Below are positions 43,721 to 58,311 of a stretch of 64,000 nt of DNA, one piece after another (the first letter of the stretch is position 1; each line of letters begins with the position of its first letter). The notes beneath the pieces are model-generated. The model worked only from the letters and a program-made list of their open reading frames with translations, did not search any database and was not told the DNA's origin. The translations under genes were made by a program, and so were the position numbers. This DNA is from Arctopsyche grandis. Its lineage: Eukaryota; Arthropoda; Insecta; Trichoptera; Hydropsychidae. The stretch spans positions 34,365,206 through 34,429,205 of the forward strand of contig NC_135360.1 in NCBI RefSeq assembly GCF_051622035.1, written 5' to 3'.

Positions 43721-46700
43721 GCTAGGTTGGGTTAGGTTTGGTGAGGAAAACGAGTTTTGTGTATATTTTTGGAATGTCGTATACTTTGATTTCGGTGATA
43801 GTTAGGCTAGGTTGGGTTAGGTTTGGTGAGATTAGCGAATTTTGTGTAAATCTTCCAATCTCAAATTCTTTAATTTAGGTGATGGTTAGGTTAGGTTGAG
43901 TTAGGTTTGGTGTGGTATGCGAGTTTTTTTTACATTTCTGCAATGTCGAATTCTTTGATTTCGGTAAAAGTAAGGCTAGGTTGGGTTAGGTTTGGTGAGG
44001 AAAGCGAGTTTTGTGTATATTTTTGCAATGTCGAATTCTTTAATTTCGGTGATAGTTAGGCTAGGTTGGGTTAGGTTTGGTGAGGAAAGCGAGTCTTTTG
44101 TATATTTTTGCAATGTCGAATTCTTTGATTCGGTGATAGTTAGGCAAGGTTTGGTAAGGTTTGGTGAGGAAAGCGAGTTTTGTGTATATTTTTGCAATAT
44201 CAAATTCTTTGATTTCGGTGATAGTTAGGCTAGGTTGGGTAAGGTTTGGTAAGTTAAGCGAATTTTGTGTAAATCTTACAATCTCAAATTCTTTGATTTC
44301 AGTGATGGTTAAGTTAGGTTGGGTTAGGTGTGTTGAGGTATGCGAGTTTTTTTCACATTTCTGCAATGTCGAATTCTTTGATTTCGGTGATGGTAAGGCT
44401 AGGTTGGGTTAGGTTGGGTGAGGAAAGCGAGTTTTGTGTATATTTTTGCAATGTCGAATTCTTTGATTTCGGTGATAGTTAGGCTAGGTTGGGTTAGGTT
44501 TGGTAAGTTAAGCGAATTTTGTGTAAATCTTACAATCTCAAATTCTTTGATTTCGCTGATGGTAAGGTGTGGTTGGGTAAGGTTTCGTGAGGTATGCGAG
44601 TTTTTTTAACATATCTGCAATGTCGAATTCTTTGATTTCGGTAAAAGTTAGGCAAGGTTGGGTAAGGTTTGGTGAGGAAAGCGAGTTTTGTGTATATTTT
44701 TGCAATGTCGTATTTTTTGATTTCGATGATAGTTAGGCTAGGTTGGGTTAGGTTTGGTGAGATTAGCAAATTTTATGTAAATCTTACAATCTCAAATTCT
44801 TTAATTAAGTGATGGTTAGGTTAGGTTGGGTTAGGTTTGGTGTGGTATGCGAGTTTATTTTACATTTCTGCAATGTCGAATTCTTTGATTTCGGTAAAAG
44901 TTAGGCTAGGTTGGGTTAGGTTTGGTGAGGAAAGCGAGTTTTGTGTATATTTTTGCAATGTCGAACTCTTTGATATCGGTGATAGTTAGGCTAGGTTGGG
45001 TTAGGTTTGGTGAGGAAAGCGAGTTTTTTGTATATTTTTGCAATGTCGAACTCTTTGATATCGGTGATAGTTAGGCTAGGTTGGGTTAGGTTTGGTGAGG
45101 AAAGCGAGTTTTTTGTATATTTTTTCAATGTCGAATTCTTTGATTTTGGTAATAGTAAGGCTAGGTTGGGTTAGGTTTGGTGAGTTTAGCGAATTTTGTG
45201 TAAATCTTACAATCTCAAATTCTTTGATTTCGGTGATGGTTGGTTAGGTTGGGTTAGGTTTGGTGAGGTATGCGGTTTTTTTTTACATTTCTGCAATGTC
45301 GAATTCTTTGATTTCGGTAAAAGTTAGGCTAGGTTTGGTTAGGTTTGGTGAGGAAAGCGAGTTTTGTGTATATATTTGCAATGTCGAATTCTTTGATTTC
45401 GGTGTAAGTGAGGCTAGGTTAAGTAAGGTTTGGTGAGGAAAGCGAGTTTTGTGTATATTTTTGCAATGTCGAACACTTTGATATCGGTGATAGTTAGGCT
45501 AGGTTGGGTTAGGTTTGGTGAGGAAAGCGAGTTTTGTGTATATTTTTGCAATGTCGAATTCTTTGATATCGGTGATAGTTAGGCTAGGTTGGGTTAGGTT
45601 TGGTAAGTTAAGCGAACTTTGTGTAAATCTTACAATCTCAAATTCTTTGATTTCGCTGATGGTTAGGTTTGGTTGGGTAAGGTTTCGTGAGGTATGCGAG
45701 TTTTTTTAACATTTCTGCAATGTCGAATTCTTTGATTTCGGTAAAAGTTAGGCAAGGTTGGGTAAGGTTTGGTGAGGAAAGCGAGTTTTGTGTATATTTT
45801 TGCAATGTCGTATTTTTTGATTTCGATGATAGTTAGGCTAGGTTGGGTAAGTTTGGTGAGATTAGCAAATTTTATGTAAATCTTACAATCTCAAATTCTT
45901 TAATTAAGTGATGGTTAGGTTAGGTTGGGTTAGGTTTGGTGTGGTATGCGAGTTTATTTTACATTTCTGCAATGTCGAATTCTTTGATTTCGGTAAAAGT
46001 AAGGCTAGGTTGGGTTAGGTTTGGTGAGGAAAGCGAGTTTTGTGTATATTTTTGCAATGTCGAACTCTTTGATATCGGTGATAGTTAGGCTAGGTTGGGT
46101 TAGGTTTGGTGAGGAAAGCGAGTTTTTTGTATATTTTTGCAATGTCGAATTCTTTGATTTTGGTAATAGTAAGGCTAGGTTGGGTTAGGTTTGGTGAGTT
46201 TAGCGAATTTTGTGTAAATCTTACAATCTCAAATTTTTTAATTTCGGTGATGGTTAGGTTAGGTTGGGTTTGGTTTGGTGTGGTATGCGAGTTTTTTTAA
46301 CATTTCTGCAATGTCGAATTCTTCGATTTCGGTAAAAGTTAGGCTAGGTTTGGTTAGGTTTGGTGAGGTAAGCGGGTTTTGTGTATATATTTGCAATGTC
46401 GAATTCTTTGATTTCGGTGTAAGTGCGGCTAGCTTAGGTAAGGTTTGGTGAGGAAAGCGAGTTTTGTGTATATTTTTGCAATGTCGAATTCTTTGATTTC
46501 GGTGATAGTTAGGCTTGGTTGGGTTAGGTTTGATAAGGTAAGCGAGTTTTGTGTATATTTTTGCAATGTCGAATTCTTTGATTTCGGTGATAGTGAGGCT
46601 CGGTTGGGTTAGGTTTGCTGAGGTTAGCGAATTTTCTGTAAATATTACAATCGAAAATTCTTTGATTTCGGTGATGGTTAGGTTAGGTTGGGTTGGGTTT

Positions 46701-49700
46701 TGTGAGGAATGCGAGTTTTTTTTACATTTCTGCAATGTCGAATTCTTTGATTTCGGTAAAAGTAAGGCTAGGTTTGGTTAGGTTTGGTGAGGTAAGCGGG
46801 TTTTGTGTATATATTTGCAATGTCGAATTCTTTGATTTCGGTGTAAGTGAGGCTAGGTTAGGTAAGGTTTGGTGAGGAAAGCGAGTTTTGTGTATATTTT
46901 TGCAATGTCGAATTCTTTGATTTCGGTGATAGTTAGGCTTGGTTGGGTTAGGTTTGATTAGGTAAGCGAGTTTTGTGTATATTTTTGCAATGTCGAATTC
47001 TTTGATTTCGGTGATAGTGAGGCTAGGTTGGGTTAGGTTTGCTGAGGTATGCGAATTTTCTGTAAATATTACAATCGAAAATTCTTTGATTTCGGTGATG
47101 GTTAGGTTAGGTTGTGTTGGGTTTTGTGAGGAATGCGAGTTTTTTTTACATTTCTGCAATGTCGAATTCTTTGATTTCGGTAAAAGTTAGGCTAGGATGG
47201 GTTAGGTTTGGTGAGGAAAGCGAGTTTTGTGTATAATTTTGCAATGACGAATTCTTTGATTTCGGTTATAGTTAGGCTAGGTTGGGTTCGGTTTGGTAAG
47301 TTAAGCGAATTTTGTGTAAATCTTACAATCTCAAATTCTTTGATTTCGCTGATGGTTAGGTTTGGTTGGGTTAGGTTTCGTGAGGTATGCGAGTTTTTTT
47401 AACATTTCTGCAATGTCGAATTCTTTGATTTCGGTAATAGTTAGGCTAGGTTGGAATAGGTTTAATGAGGTAAGCGAATTTTTTGTATATTTTTGCAATG
47501 TCGAATTCTTTGATTTCGGTGATAGTTAGGCTAGGTTGGGTTTGGTTTGGTGAGGTTAGCGAATTTTGTGTAAATCTTACAATCTCAAATTCTTTAATTT
47601 AGGTGATGGTAAGGTTAGGTTGGGTTAGGTTTGGTGTGGTATGCGAGTTTTTTTTACATTTCTGCAATGTCGAATTCTTTGATTTCGGTAAAAGTTAGGC
47701 TAGGTTGGGTTAGGTTTGGTAAGGTTAGCGAATTTTGTGTAAATCCTCCAATCTCAAATTCTTTAATTTAGGTGATGGTTAGGTTAGGTTAGGTTGGGTT
47801 TTGTGAGGTTTGCGAGTTTTTATTAACATTTCTGCAATGTCGAATTCATTGATTTCGGTAAAAGTTAGGCTAGGTTGGGTTAGGTTTGGTGAGGAAAGCG
47901 AGTTTTGTGTATATTTTTGCAATGTCGAATTCTTTGATTTCGGTGATAATTAGGCTAGGTTGGGTAAGGTTTGGTGGAGAAAGCGAGTTTTGTGTATATT
48001 TTTGCAATGTCGAATTCTTTGATTTCGGTTATTGTTAGGCTAGGTGAGGTTAGGTTTGGTGAGTTTAGCGAATTTTGTGTAAATCTTTCAATCTGAAATT
48101 CTTTGATTTCGGTGATGGTTAGGTTAGGTTGGTTTAGGTTTCGTGAAGTATGCGAGTTTTTTTTACATTTCTGCAATGTCGAATTCTTTGATTTCGGTGA
48201 TGGTAAGGCTAGGTTGGGTTAGGTTGGGTGAGGAAAGCGAGTTTTGTGTATATTTTTGCAATGTCGAATTCTTTGATTTCGGTGATAGTTAGGCTAGGTT
48301 GGGTTAGGTTTGGTAAGTTAAGCGAATTTTGTGTAAATCTTACAATCTCAAATTCTTTGATTTCGCTGATGGTTAGGTTTGGTTGGGTTAGGTTTCGTGA
48401 GGTATGCGAGTTTTTTTTAACATTCCTGCAATGTCGAATTCTTTGATTTCGGTAAAAGTTAGGCTAGGTTGGGTTAGGTTTGGTGAGGAAAGCGAGTTTT
48501 GTGTATATTTTTGCAATGTCGAACTCTTTGATATCGGTGATAGTTAGGCTAGGTTGGGTTAGGTTTGGTGAGGAAAGCGAGTTTTTTGTATATTTTTGCA
48601 ATGTCGAATTCTTTGATTTTGGTAATAGTAAGGCTAGGTTGGGTTAGGTTTGGTGAGTTTAGCGAATTTTGTGTAAATCTTACAATCTCAAATTCTTTGA
48701 TTTCGGTGATGGTTGGTTAGGTTGGGTTAGGTTTGGTGAGGTATGCGGTTTTTTTTTACATTTCTGCAATGTTGAATTCTTTGATTTCGGTAAAAGTTAG
48801 GCTAGGTTTGGTTAGGTTTGGTGAGGAAAGCGAGTTTTGTGTATATATTTGCAATGTCGAATTTTTTAATTTTGGTGATAGTTAGGCAAGGTTGGTTTAG
48901 GTTTGATAAGGAAAGCGAGTTTTGTGTATATTTTTGCAATGTCGAATTCTTTGATTTCGGTAATAGTTAGGCTAGGTTGGAATAGGTTTAATGAGGTAAG
49001 CGAATTTTTTGTATATTTTTGCAATGTCGAATTCTTTGATTTCGGTGATAGTTAGGCTAGGTTGGGTTAGGTTTGGTGAGTTTAGCGAATTTTGTGTAAA
49101 TCTTACAATCTCAAATTCTTTGATTTCGTTGATGGTTGGTTAGGTTGGGTTAGGTTTGGTGAGGTATGCGAGTTTTTTTTACATTTCTGCAATGTCGAAT
49201 TCGTTGATTTCGGTAAAAGTTAGGCTAGGTTGGGTTAGGTTTGGTGAGGAAAGCGAGTTTTGTGTATATTTTTGGAATGTCGTATACTTTGATTTCGGTG
49301 ATAGTTAGGCTAGGTTGGGTTAGGTTTGGTGAGATTAGCGAATTTTGTGTAAATCTTACAATCTCAAATTCTTTAATTTAGGTGATGATTAGGTTAGGTT
49401 GGGTTAGGTTTGGTGTGGTATGCGAGTTTTTTTTACATTTCTGCAATGTTGAATTCTTTGATTTCGGTAAAAGTTAAGCTAGGTTGGGTTAGGTTTGGTG
49501 AGGAAAGCGAGTTTTGTGTATATTTTTGCAATGTCGAATTCTTTGATTTCGGTGAAAGTTAGGCTAGGTTGGGTTAGGTTTGGTGAGGAAAGCGAGTCTT
49601 TTGTATATTTTTGCAATGTCGAATTCTTTGATTTTGGTAATAGTAAGGCTAGGTTGGGTTAGGTTTGGTGAGTTTAGCGAATTTTGTGTAAATCTTACAA

Positions 49701-49815
49701 TCTCAAATTCTTTGATTTCGGTGATGGTTGGTTAGGTTGGGTTAGGTTTGGTGAGGTATGCGGGTTTTTTTTACATTTCTGCAATGTCAAATTCTTAGAT
49801 TTCGGTAAAAGTTAG
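43721..49815 (+). repeat. 6,095-bp satellite super-unit, copy 1
   Basis: A block of about 72 monomers. Its monomer order and sequence recur 6,095 bp to the right throughout (for example 43,741 against 49,836; 45,515 against 51,610; 48,228 against 54,323). Boundaries are approximate, set where similarity breaks near 43,720. Confidence 0.88.
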
Positions 49816-52800
49816 GCTAGGTTTGGTTAGGTTTGGTGAGGAAAACGAGTTTTGTGTATATTTTTGGAATGTCGTATACTTTGATTTCGGTGATAGTTAG
49901 GCTAGGTTGGGTTAGGTTTGGTGAGATTAGCGAATTTTGTGTAAATCTTCCAATCTCAAATTCTTTAATTTAGGTGATGGTTAGGTTAGGTTGAGTTAGG
50001 TTTGGTGTGGTATGCGAGTTTTTTTTACATTTCTGCAATGTCGAATTCTTTGATTTCGGTAAAAGTAAGGCTAGGTTGGGTTAGGTTTGGTGAGGAAAGC
50101 GAGTTTTGTGTATATTTTTGCAATGTCGAATTCTTTAATTTCGGTGATAGTTAGGCTAGGTTGGGTTAGGTTTGGTGAGGAAAGCGAGTCTTTTGTATAT
50201 TTTTGCAATGTCGAATTCTTTGATTCGGTGATAGTTAGGCAAGGTTTGGTAAGGTTTGGTGAGGAAAGCGAGTTTTGTGTATATTTTTGCAATATCAAAT
50301 TCTTTGATTTCGGTGATAGTTAGGCTAGGTTGGGTAAGGTTTGGTAAGTTAAGCGAATTTTGTGTAAATCTTACAATCTCAAATTCTTTGATTTCAGTGA
50401 TGGTTAAGTTAGGTTGGGTTAGGTGTGTTGAGGTATGCGAGTTTTTTTCACATTTCTGCAATGTCGAATTCTTTGATTTCGGTGATGGTAAGGCTAGGTT
50501 GGGTTAGGTTGGGTGAGGAAAGCGAGTTTTGTGTATATTTTTGCAATGTCGAATTCTTTGATTTCGGTGATAGTTAGGCTAGGTTGGGTTAGGTTTGGTA
50601 AGTTAAGCGAATTTTGTGTAAATCTTACAATCTCAAATTCTTTGATTTCGCTGATGGTAAGGTGTGGTTGGGTAAGGTTTCGTGAGGTATGCGAGTTTTT
50701 TTAACATATCTGCAATGTCGAATTCTTTGATTTCGGTAAAAGTTAGGCAAGGTTGGGTAAGGTTTGGTGAGGAAAGCGAGTTTTGTGTATATTTTTGCAA
50801 TGTCGTATTTTTTGATTTCGATGATAGTTAGGCTAGGTTGGGTTAGGTTTGGTGAGATTAGCAAATTTTATGTAAATCTTACAATCTCAAATTCTTTAAT
50901 TAAGTGATGGTTAGGTTAGGTTGGGTTAGGTTTGGTGTGGTATGCGAGTTTATTTTACATTTCTGCAATGTCGAATTCTTTGATTTCGGTAAAAGTTAGG
51001 CTAGGTTGGGTTAGGTTTGGTGAGGAAAGCGAGTTTTGTGTATATTTTTGCAATGTCGAACTCTTTGATATCGGTGATAGTTAGGCTAGGTTGGGTTAGG
51101 TTTGGTGAGGAAAGCGAGTTTTTTGTATATTTTTGCAATGTCGAACTCTTTGATATCGGTGATAGTTAGGCTAGGTTGGGTTAGGTTTGGTGAGGAAAGC
51201 GAGTTTTTTGTATATTTTTGCAATGTCGAATTCTTTGATTTTGGTAATAGTAAGGCTAGGTTGGGTTAGGTTTGGTGAGTTTAGCGAATTTTGTGTAAAT
51301 CTTACAATCTCAAATTCTTTGATTTCGGTGATGGTTGGTTAGGTTGGGTTAGGTTTGGTGAGGTATGCGGTTTTTTTTTACATTTCTGCAATGTCGAATT
51401 CTTTGATTTCGGTAAAAGTTAGGCTAGGTTTGGTTAGGTTTGGTGAGGAAAGCGAGTTTTGTGTATATATTTGCAATGTCGAATTCTTTGATTTCGGTGT
51501 AAGTGAGGCTAGGTTAAGTAAGGTTTGGTGAGGAAAGCGAGTTTTGTGTATATTTTTGCAATGTCGAACACTTTGATATCGGTGATAGTTAGGCTAGGTT
51601 GGGTTAGGTTTGGTGAGGAAAGCGAGTTTTGTGTATATTTTTGCAATGTCGAATTCTTTGATATCGGTGATAGTTAGGCTAGGTTGGGTTAGGTTTGGTA
51701 AGTTAAGCGAACTTTGTGTAAATCTTACAATCTCAAATTCTTTGATTTCGCTGATGGTTAGGTTTGGTTGGGTAAGGTTTCGTGAGGTATGCGAGTTTTT
51801 TTAACATTTCTGCAATGTCGAATTCTTTGATTTCGGTAAAAGTTAGGCAAGGTTGGGTAAGGTTTGGTGAGGAAAGCGAGTTTTGTGTATATTTTTGCAA
51901 TGTCGTATTTTTTGATTTCGATGATAGTTAGGCTAGGTTGGGTAAGTTTGGTGAGATTAGCAAATTTTATGTAAATCTTACAATCTCAAATTCTTTAATT
52001 AAGTGATGGTTAGGTTAGGTTGGGTTAGGTTTGGTGTGGTATGCGAGTTTATTTTACATTTCTGCAATGTCGAATTCTTTGATTTCGGTAAAAGTAAGGC
52101 TAGGTTGGGTTAGGTTTGGTGAGGAAAGCGAGTTTTGTGTATATTTTTGCAATGTCGAACTCTTTGATATCGGTGATAGTTAGGCTAGGTTGGGTTAGGT
52201 TTGGTGAGGAAAGCGAGTTTTTTGTATATTTTTGCAATGTCGAATTCTTTGATTTTGGTAATAGTAAGGCTAGGTTGGGTTAGGTTTGGTGAGTTTAGCG
52301 AATTTTGTGTAAATCTTACAATCTCAAATTTTTTAATTTCGGTGATGGTTAGGTTAGGTTGGGTTTGGTTTGGTGTGGTATGCGAGTTTTTTTAACATTT
52401 CTGCAATGTCGAATTCTTCGATTTCGGTAAAAGTTAGGCTAGGTTTGGTTAGGTTTGGTGAGGTAAGCGGGTTTTGTGTATATATTTGCAATGTCGAATT
52501 CTTTGATTTCGGTGTAAGTGCGGCTAGCTTAGGTAAGGTTTGGTGAGGAAAGCGAGTTTTGTGTATATTTTTGCAATGTCGAATTCTTTGATTTCGGTGA
52601 TAGTTAGGCTTGGTTGGGTTAGGTTTGATAAGGTAAGCGAGTTTTGTGTATATTTTTGCAATGTCGAATTCTTTGATTTCGGTGATAGTGAGGCTCGGTT
52701 GGGTTAGGTTTGCTGAGGTTAGCGAATTTTCTGTAAATATTACAATCGAAAATTCTTTGATTTCGGTGATGGTTAGGTTAGGTTGGGTTGGGTTTTGTGA

Positions 52801-55800
52801 GGAATGCGAGTTTTTTTTACATTTCTGCAATGTCGAATTCTTTGATTTCGGTAAAAGTAAGGCTAGGTTTGGTTAGGTTTGGTGAGGTAAGCGGGTTTTG
52901 TGTATATATTTGCAATGTCGAATTCTTTGATTTCGGTGTAAGTGAGGCTAGGTTAGGTAAGGTTTGGTGAGGAAAGCGAGTTTTGTGTATATTTTTGCAA
53001 TGTCGAATTCTTTGATTTCGGTGATAGTTAGGCTTGGTTGGGTTAGGTTTGATTAGGTAAGCGAGTTTTGTGTATATTTTTGCAATGTCGAATTCTTTGA
53101 TTTCGGTGATAGTGAGGCTAGGTTGGGTTAGGTTTGCTGAGGTATGCGAATTTTCTGTAAATATTACAATCGAAAATTCTTTGATTTCGGTGATGGTTAG
53201 GTTAGGTTGTGTTGGGTTTTGTGAGGAATGCGAGTTTTTTTTACATTTCTGCAATGTCGAATTCTTTGATTTCGGTAAAAGTTAGGCTAGGATGGGTTAG
53301 GTTTGGTGAGGAAAGCGAGTTTTGTGTATAATTTTGCAATGACGAATTCTTTGATTTCGGTTATAGTTAGGCTAGGTTGGGTTCGGTTTGGTAAGTTAAG
53401 CGAATTTTGTGTAAATCTTACAATCTCAAATTCTTTGATTTCGCTGATGGTTAGGTTTGGTTGGGTTAGGTTTCGTGAGGTATGCGAGTTTTTTTAACAT
53501 TTCTGCAATGTCGAATTCTTTGATTTCGGTAATAGTTAGGCTAGGTTGGAATAGGTTTAATGAGGTAAGCGAATTTTTTGTATATTTTTGCAATGTCGAA
53601 TTCTTTGATTTCGGTGATAGTTAGGCTAGGTTGGGTTTGGTTTGGTGAGGTTAGCGAATTTTGTGTAAATCTTACAATCTCAAATTCTTTAATTTAGGTG
53701 ATGGTAAGGTTAGGTTGGGTTAGGTTTGGTGTGGTATGCGAGTTTTTTTTACATTTCTGCAATGTCGAATTCTTTGATTTCGGTAAAAGTTAGGCTAGGT
53801 TGGGTTAGGTTTGGTAAGGTTAGCGAATTTTGTGTAAATCCTCCAATCTCAAATTCTTTAATTTAGGTGATGGTTAGGTTAGGTTAGGTTGGGTTTTGTG
53901 AGGTTTGCGAGTTTTTATTAACATTTCTGCAATGTCGAATTCATTGATTTCGGTAAAAGTTAGGCTAGGTTGGGTTAGGTTTGGTGAGGAAAGCGAGTTT
54001 TGTGTATATTTTTGCAATGTCGAATTCTTTGATTTCGGTGATAATTAGGCTAGGTTGGGTAAGGTTTGGTGGAGAAAGCGAGTTTTGTGTATATTTTTGC
54101 AATGTCGAATTCTTTGATTTCGGTTATTGTTAGGCTAGGTGAGGTTAGGTTTGGTGAGTTTAGCGAATTTTGTGTAAATCTTTCAATCTGAAATTCTTTG
54201 ATTTCGGTGATGGTTAGGTTAGGTTGGTTTAGGTTTCGTGAAGTATGCGAGTTTTTTTTACATTTCTGCAATGTCGAATTCTTTGATTTCGGTGATGGTA
54301 AGGCTAGGTTGGGTTAGGTTGGGTGAGGAAAGCGAGTTTTGTGTATATTTTTGCAATGTCGAATTCTTTGATTTCGGTGATAGTTAGGCTAGGTTGGGTT
54401 AGGTTTGGTAAGTTAAGCGAATTTTGTGTAAATCTTACAATCTCAAATTCTTTGATTTCGCTGATGGTTAGGTTTGGTTGGGTTAGGTTTCGTGAGGTAT
54501 GCGAGTTTTTTTTAACATTCCTGCAATGTCGAATTCTTTGATTTCGGTAAAAGTTAGGCTAGGTTGGGTTAGGTTTGGTGAGGAAAGCGAGTTTTGTGTA
54601 TATTTTTGCAATGTCGAACTCTTTGATATCGGTGATAGTTAGGCTAGGTTGGGTTAGGTTTGGTGAGGAAAGCGAGTTTTTTGTATATTTTTGCAATGTC
54701 GAATTCTTTGATTTTGGTAATAGTAAGGCTAGGTTGGGTTAGGTTTGGTGAGTTTAGCGAATTTTGTGTAAATCTTACAATCTCAAATTCTTTGATTTCG
54801 GTGATGGTTGGTTAGGTTGGGTTAGGTTTGGTGAGGTATGCGGTTTTTTTTTACATTTCTGCAATGTTGAATTCTTTGATTTCGGTAAAAGTTAGGCTAG
54901 GTTTGGTTAGGTTTGGTGAGGAAAGCGAGTTTTGTGTATATATTTGCAATGTCGAATTTTTTAATTTTGGTGATAGTTAGGCAAGGTTGGTTTAGGTTTG
55001 ATAAGGAAAGCGAGTTTTGTGTATATTTTTGCAATGTCGAATTCTTTGATTTCGGTAATAGTTAGGCTAGGTTGGAATAGGTTTAATGAGGTAAGCGAAT
55101 TTTTTGTATATTTTTGCAATGTCGAATTCTTTGATTTCGGTGATAGTTAGGCTAGGTTGGGTTAGGTTTGGTGAGTTTAGCGAATTTTGTGTAAATCTTA
55201 CAATCTCAAATTCTTTGATTTCGTTGATGGTTGGTTAGGTTGGGTTAGGTTTGGTGAGGTATGCGAGTTTTTTTTACATTTCTGCAATGTCGAATTCGTT
55301 GATTTCGGTAAAAGTTAGGCTAGGTTGGGTTAGGTTTGGTGAGGAAAGCGAGTTTTGTGTATATTTTTGGAATGTCGTATACTTTGATTTCGGTGATAGT
55401 TAGGCTAGGTTGGGTTAGGTTTGGTGAGATTAGCGAATTTTGTGTAAATCTTACAATCTCAAATTCTTTAATTTAGGTGATGATTAGGTTAGGTTGGGTT
55501 AGGTTTGGTGTGGTATGCGAGTTTTTTTTACATTTCTGCAATGTCGAATTCTTTGATTTCGGTAAAAGTTAAGCTAGGTTGGGTTAGGTTTGGTGAGGAA
55601 AGCGAGTTTTGTGTATATTTTTGCAATGTCGAATTCTTTGATTTCGGTGAAAGTTAGGCTAGGTTGGGTTAGGTTTGGTGAGGAAAGCGAGTCTTTTGTA
55701 TATTTTTGCAATGTCGAATTCTTTGATTTTGGTAATAGTAAGGCTAGGTTGGGTTAGGTTTGGTGAGTTTAGCGAATTTTGTGTAAATCTTACAATCTCA

Positions 55801-55910
55801 AATTCTTTGATTTCGGTGATGGTTGGTTAGGTTGGGTTAGGTTTGGTGAGGTATGCGGGTTTTTTTTACATTTCTGCAATGTCAAATTCTTAGATTTCGG
55901 TAAAAGTTAG
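49816..55910 (+). repeat. 6,095-bp satellite super-unit, copy 2
   Basis: Directly adjacent copy of the preceding block. I noticed only isolated differences, such as T45125 against G51220 and T49450 against C55545. After about 55,925 the order changes, so a third in-register copy does not follow. Part of this copy (from about 53,440) recurs with an offset of 6,014 bp in the last 4-5 kb of the window. Confidence 0.87.
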
Positions 55911-58311
55911 GCTAGGTTTGGTTAGGTTTGGTGAGGAAAGCGAGTTCTGTGTATATATTTGCAATGTCGAATTCTTTGATTTCGGTGTAAGTGAGGCTAG
56001 GTTGGGTAAGGTTTGGTGAGGAAAGCGAGTTTTGTGTATATTTTTAAAATGTCGAATTCTTTGATTTCGGTGATAGTTAGGCTAGGTTGGGTTAGGTTTG
56101 ATAAGGAAAGCGAGTTTTGTGTATATTTTTGCAATGTAGAATTCTTTGATTTCGGTGATAGTGAGGCTAGGTTGGGTTAGGTTTGCTGAGGTAAGCGAAT
56201 TTTCTGTAAATCTTACAATCGAAAATTCTTTGATTTCGGTGATGGTTAGGTTAGGTTGGGTTGGGTTTTGTGAGGAATGCGAGTTTTTTTTACATTTCTG
56301 CATTGTCGAATTCTTTGATTTCGGTAAAAGTTAGGCTAGGATGGGTTAGGTTTGGTGAGGAAAGCGAGTTTTGTGTATAATTTTGCAATGTCGAATTCTT
56401 TGATTTCGGTAATAGTTAGGCAAGGTTGGTTTAGGTTTGATAAGGAAAGCGAGTTTTGTGTATATTTTTGCAATGTCGAAGTCTTTGATTTCGGTAATAG
56501 TTAGGCTAGGTTGGAATAGGTTTAATGAGGTAAGCGAATTTTTTGTATATTTTTGCAATGTCGAATTCTTTGATTTCGGTGATAGTTAGGCTAGGTTGGG
56601 TTTGGTTTGGTGAGGTTAGCGAATTTTGTGTAAATCTTACAATCTCAAATTCTTTAATTTAGGTGATGGTTAGGTTAGGTTGGGTTAGGTTTGGTGTGGT
56701 ATGCAAATTTTTTTTACATTTCTGCAATGTCGAATTCTTTGATTTCGGTAAAAGTTAGGCTAGGTTGGGTTAGGTTTGGTGAGGAAAGCGAGTTTTGTGT
56801 ATATTTTCGCAATGACGAATTCTTTGATTTCGGTTATAGTTAGGCTAGGTTGGGTTCGGTTTGGTAAGTTAAGCGAATTTTGTGTAAATCTTACAATCTC
56901 AAATTCTTTGATTTCGCTGATGGTTAGGTTTGGTTGGGTTAGGTTTCGTGAGGTTTGCGAGTTTTTTTAACATTTCTGCAATGTCGAATTCTTTGATTTC
57001 GGTAAAAGTTAGGCTAGGTTGGGTTAGGTTGGGTGAGGAAAGCGAGTTTTGTGTATATTTTTGCAATGTCGAATTCTTTGATTTCGGTGATAGTTAGGCT
57101 AGGTTGGGTTAGGTTTGGTGAGGAAAGCGAGTCTTTTGTATATTTTTGAAATGTCGAATTCTTTGATTTTGGTAATAGTAAGGCTAGGTTGGGTTAGGTT
57201 TGGTGAGGTTAGCGAATTTTGTGTAAATCTTACACTCTCAAATTCTTTAATTTCGGTGATGGTTAGGTTAGGTTGGGTTTGGTTTGGTGTGGTATGCGAG
57301 TTTTTTTTACATTTCTGCAATGTCGAATTCTTTGATTTCGGTAAAAGTTAGGCTAGGTTGGGTTAGGTTTGGTGAGGAAAGCGAGTTTTGTGTATATTTT
57401 TGCAATGACGAATTCTTTGATTTCGGTTATAGTTAGGCTAGGTTGGGTTCGGTTTGGTAAGTTAAGCGAATTTTGTGTAAATCTTACAATCTCAAATTCT
57501 TTGATTTCGCTGATGGTTAGGTTTGGTTGGGTTAGGTTTCTTGAGGTTTGCGAGTTTTTTTAACATTTCTGCAATGTCGAATTCTTCGATTTCGGTAAAA
57601 GTTAGGCTAGGTTAGGTTAGGTTTGGTGAGGTAAGCGGGTTTTGTGTATATATTTGCAATGTCGAATTCTTTGATTTCGGTGTAAGTGAGGCTAGGTTGG
57701 GTAAGGTTTGGTGAGGAAAGCGAGTTTTGTGTATATTTTTGCAATGTCGAATTCTTTGATTTCGGTGATAGTTAGGCTAGGTTGGGTTAGGTTTGGTGGA
57801 GAAAGCGAGTTTTGTGTATATTTTTGCAATGTCGAATTCTTTGATTTCGGTTATTGTTAGGCTAGGTGAGGTTAGGTTTGGTGAGTTTAGCGAATTTTGT
57901 GTAAATCTAACAATCTCAAATTCTTTGATTTCGGTATGGTTGGTTAGGTTGGGTTAGGTTTGGTGAGGTATGCGGGTTTTTTTTACATTTCTGAAATGTC
58001 GAATTCTTTGATTTCGGTAAAAGTAAGGCTAGGTTGGGTTAGGTTTGGTGAGGTAAGCGGGTTTTGTGTATATATTTGCAATGTCGAATTCTTTGATTTC
58101 GGTGTAAGTGGAGCTAGGTTGGGTAAGGTTTGGTGAGGAAAGCGAGTTTTGTGTATATTTTTGCAATGTCGAATTCTTTGATATCGGTGATAGTTAGGCT
58201 AGGTTGGGTTAGGTTTGGTGAGGAATGCGAGTTTTGTGTATATTTTTGCAATGTCGAATTCTTTGATTTTGGTAATAGTTAGGCTAGGTTGGAATAGGTT
58301 AAATGAGGTAA

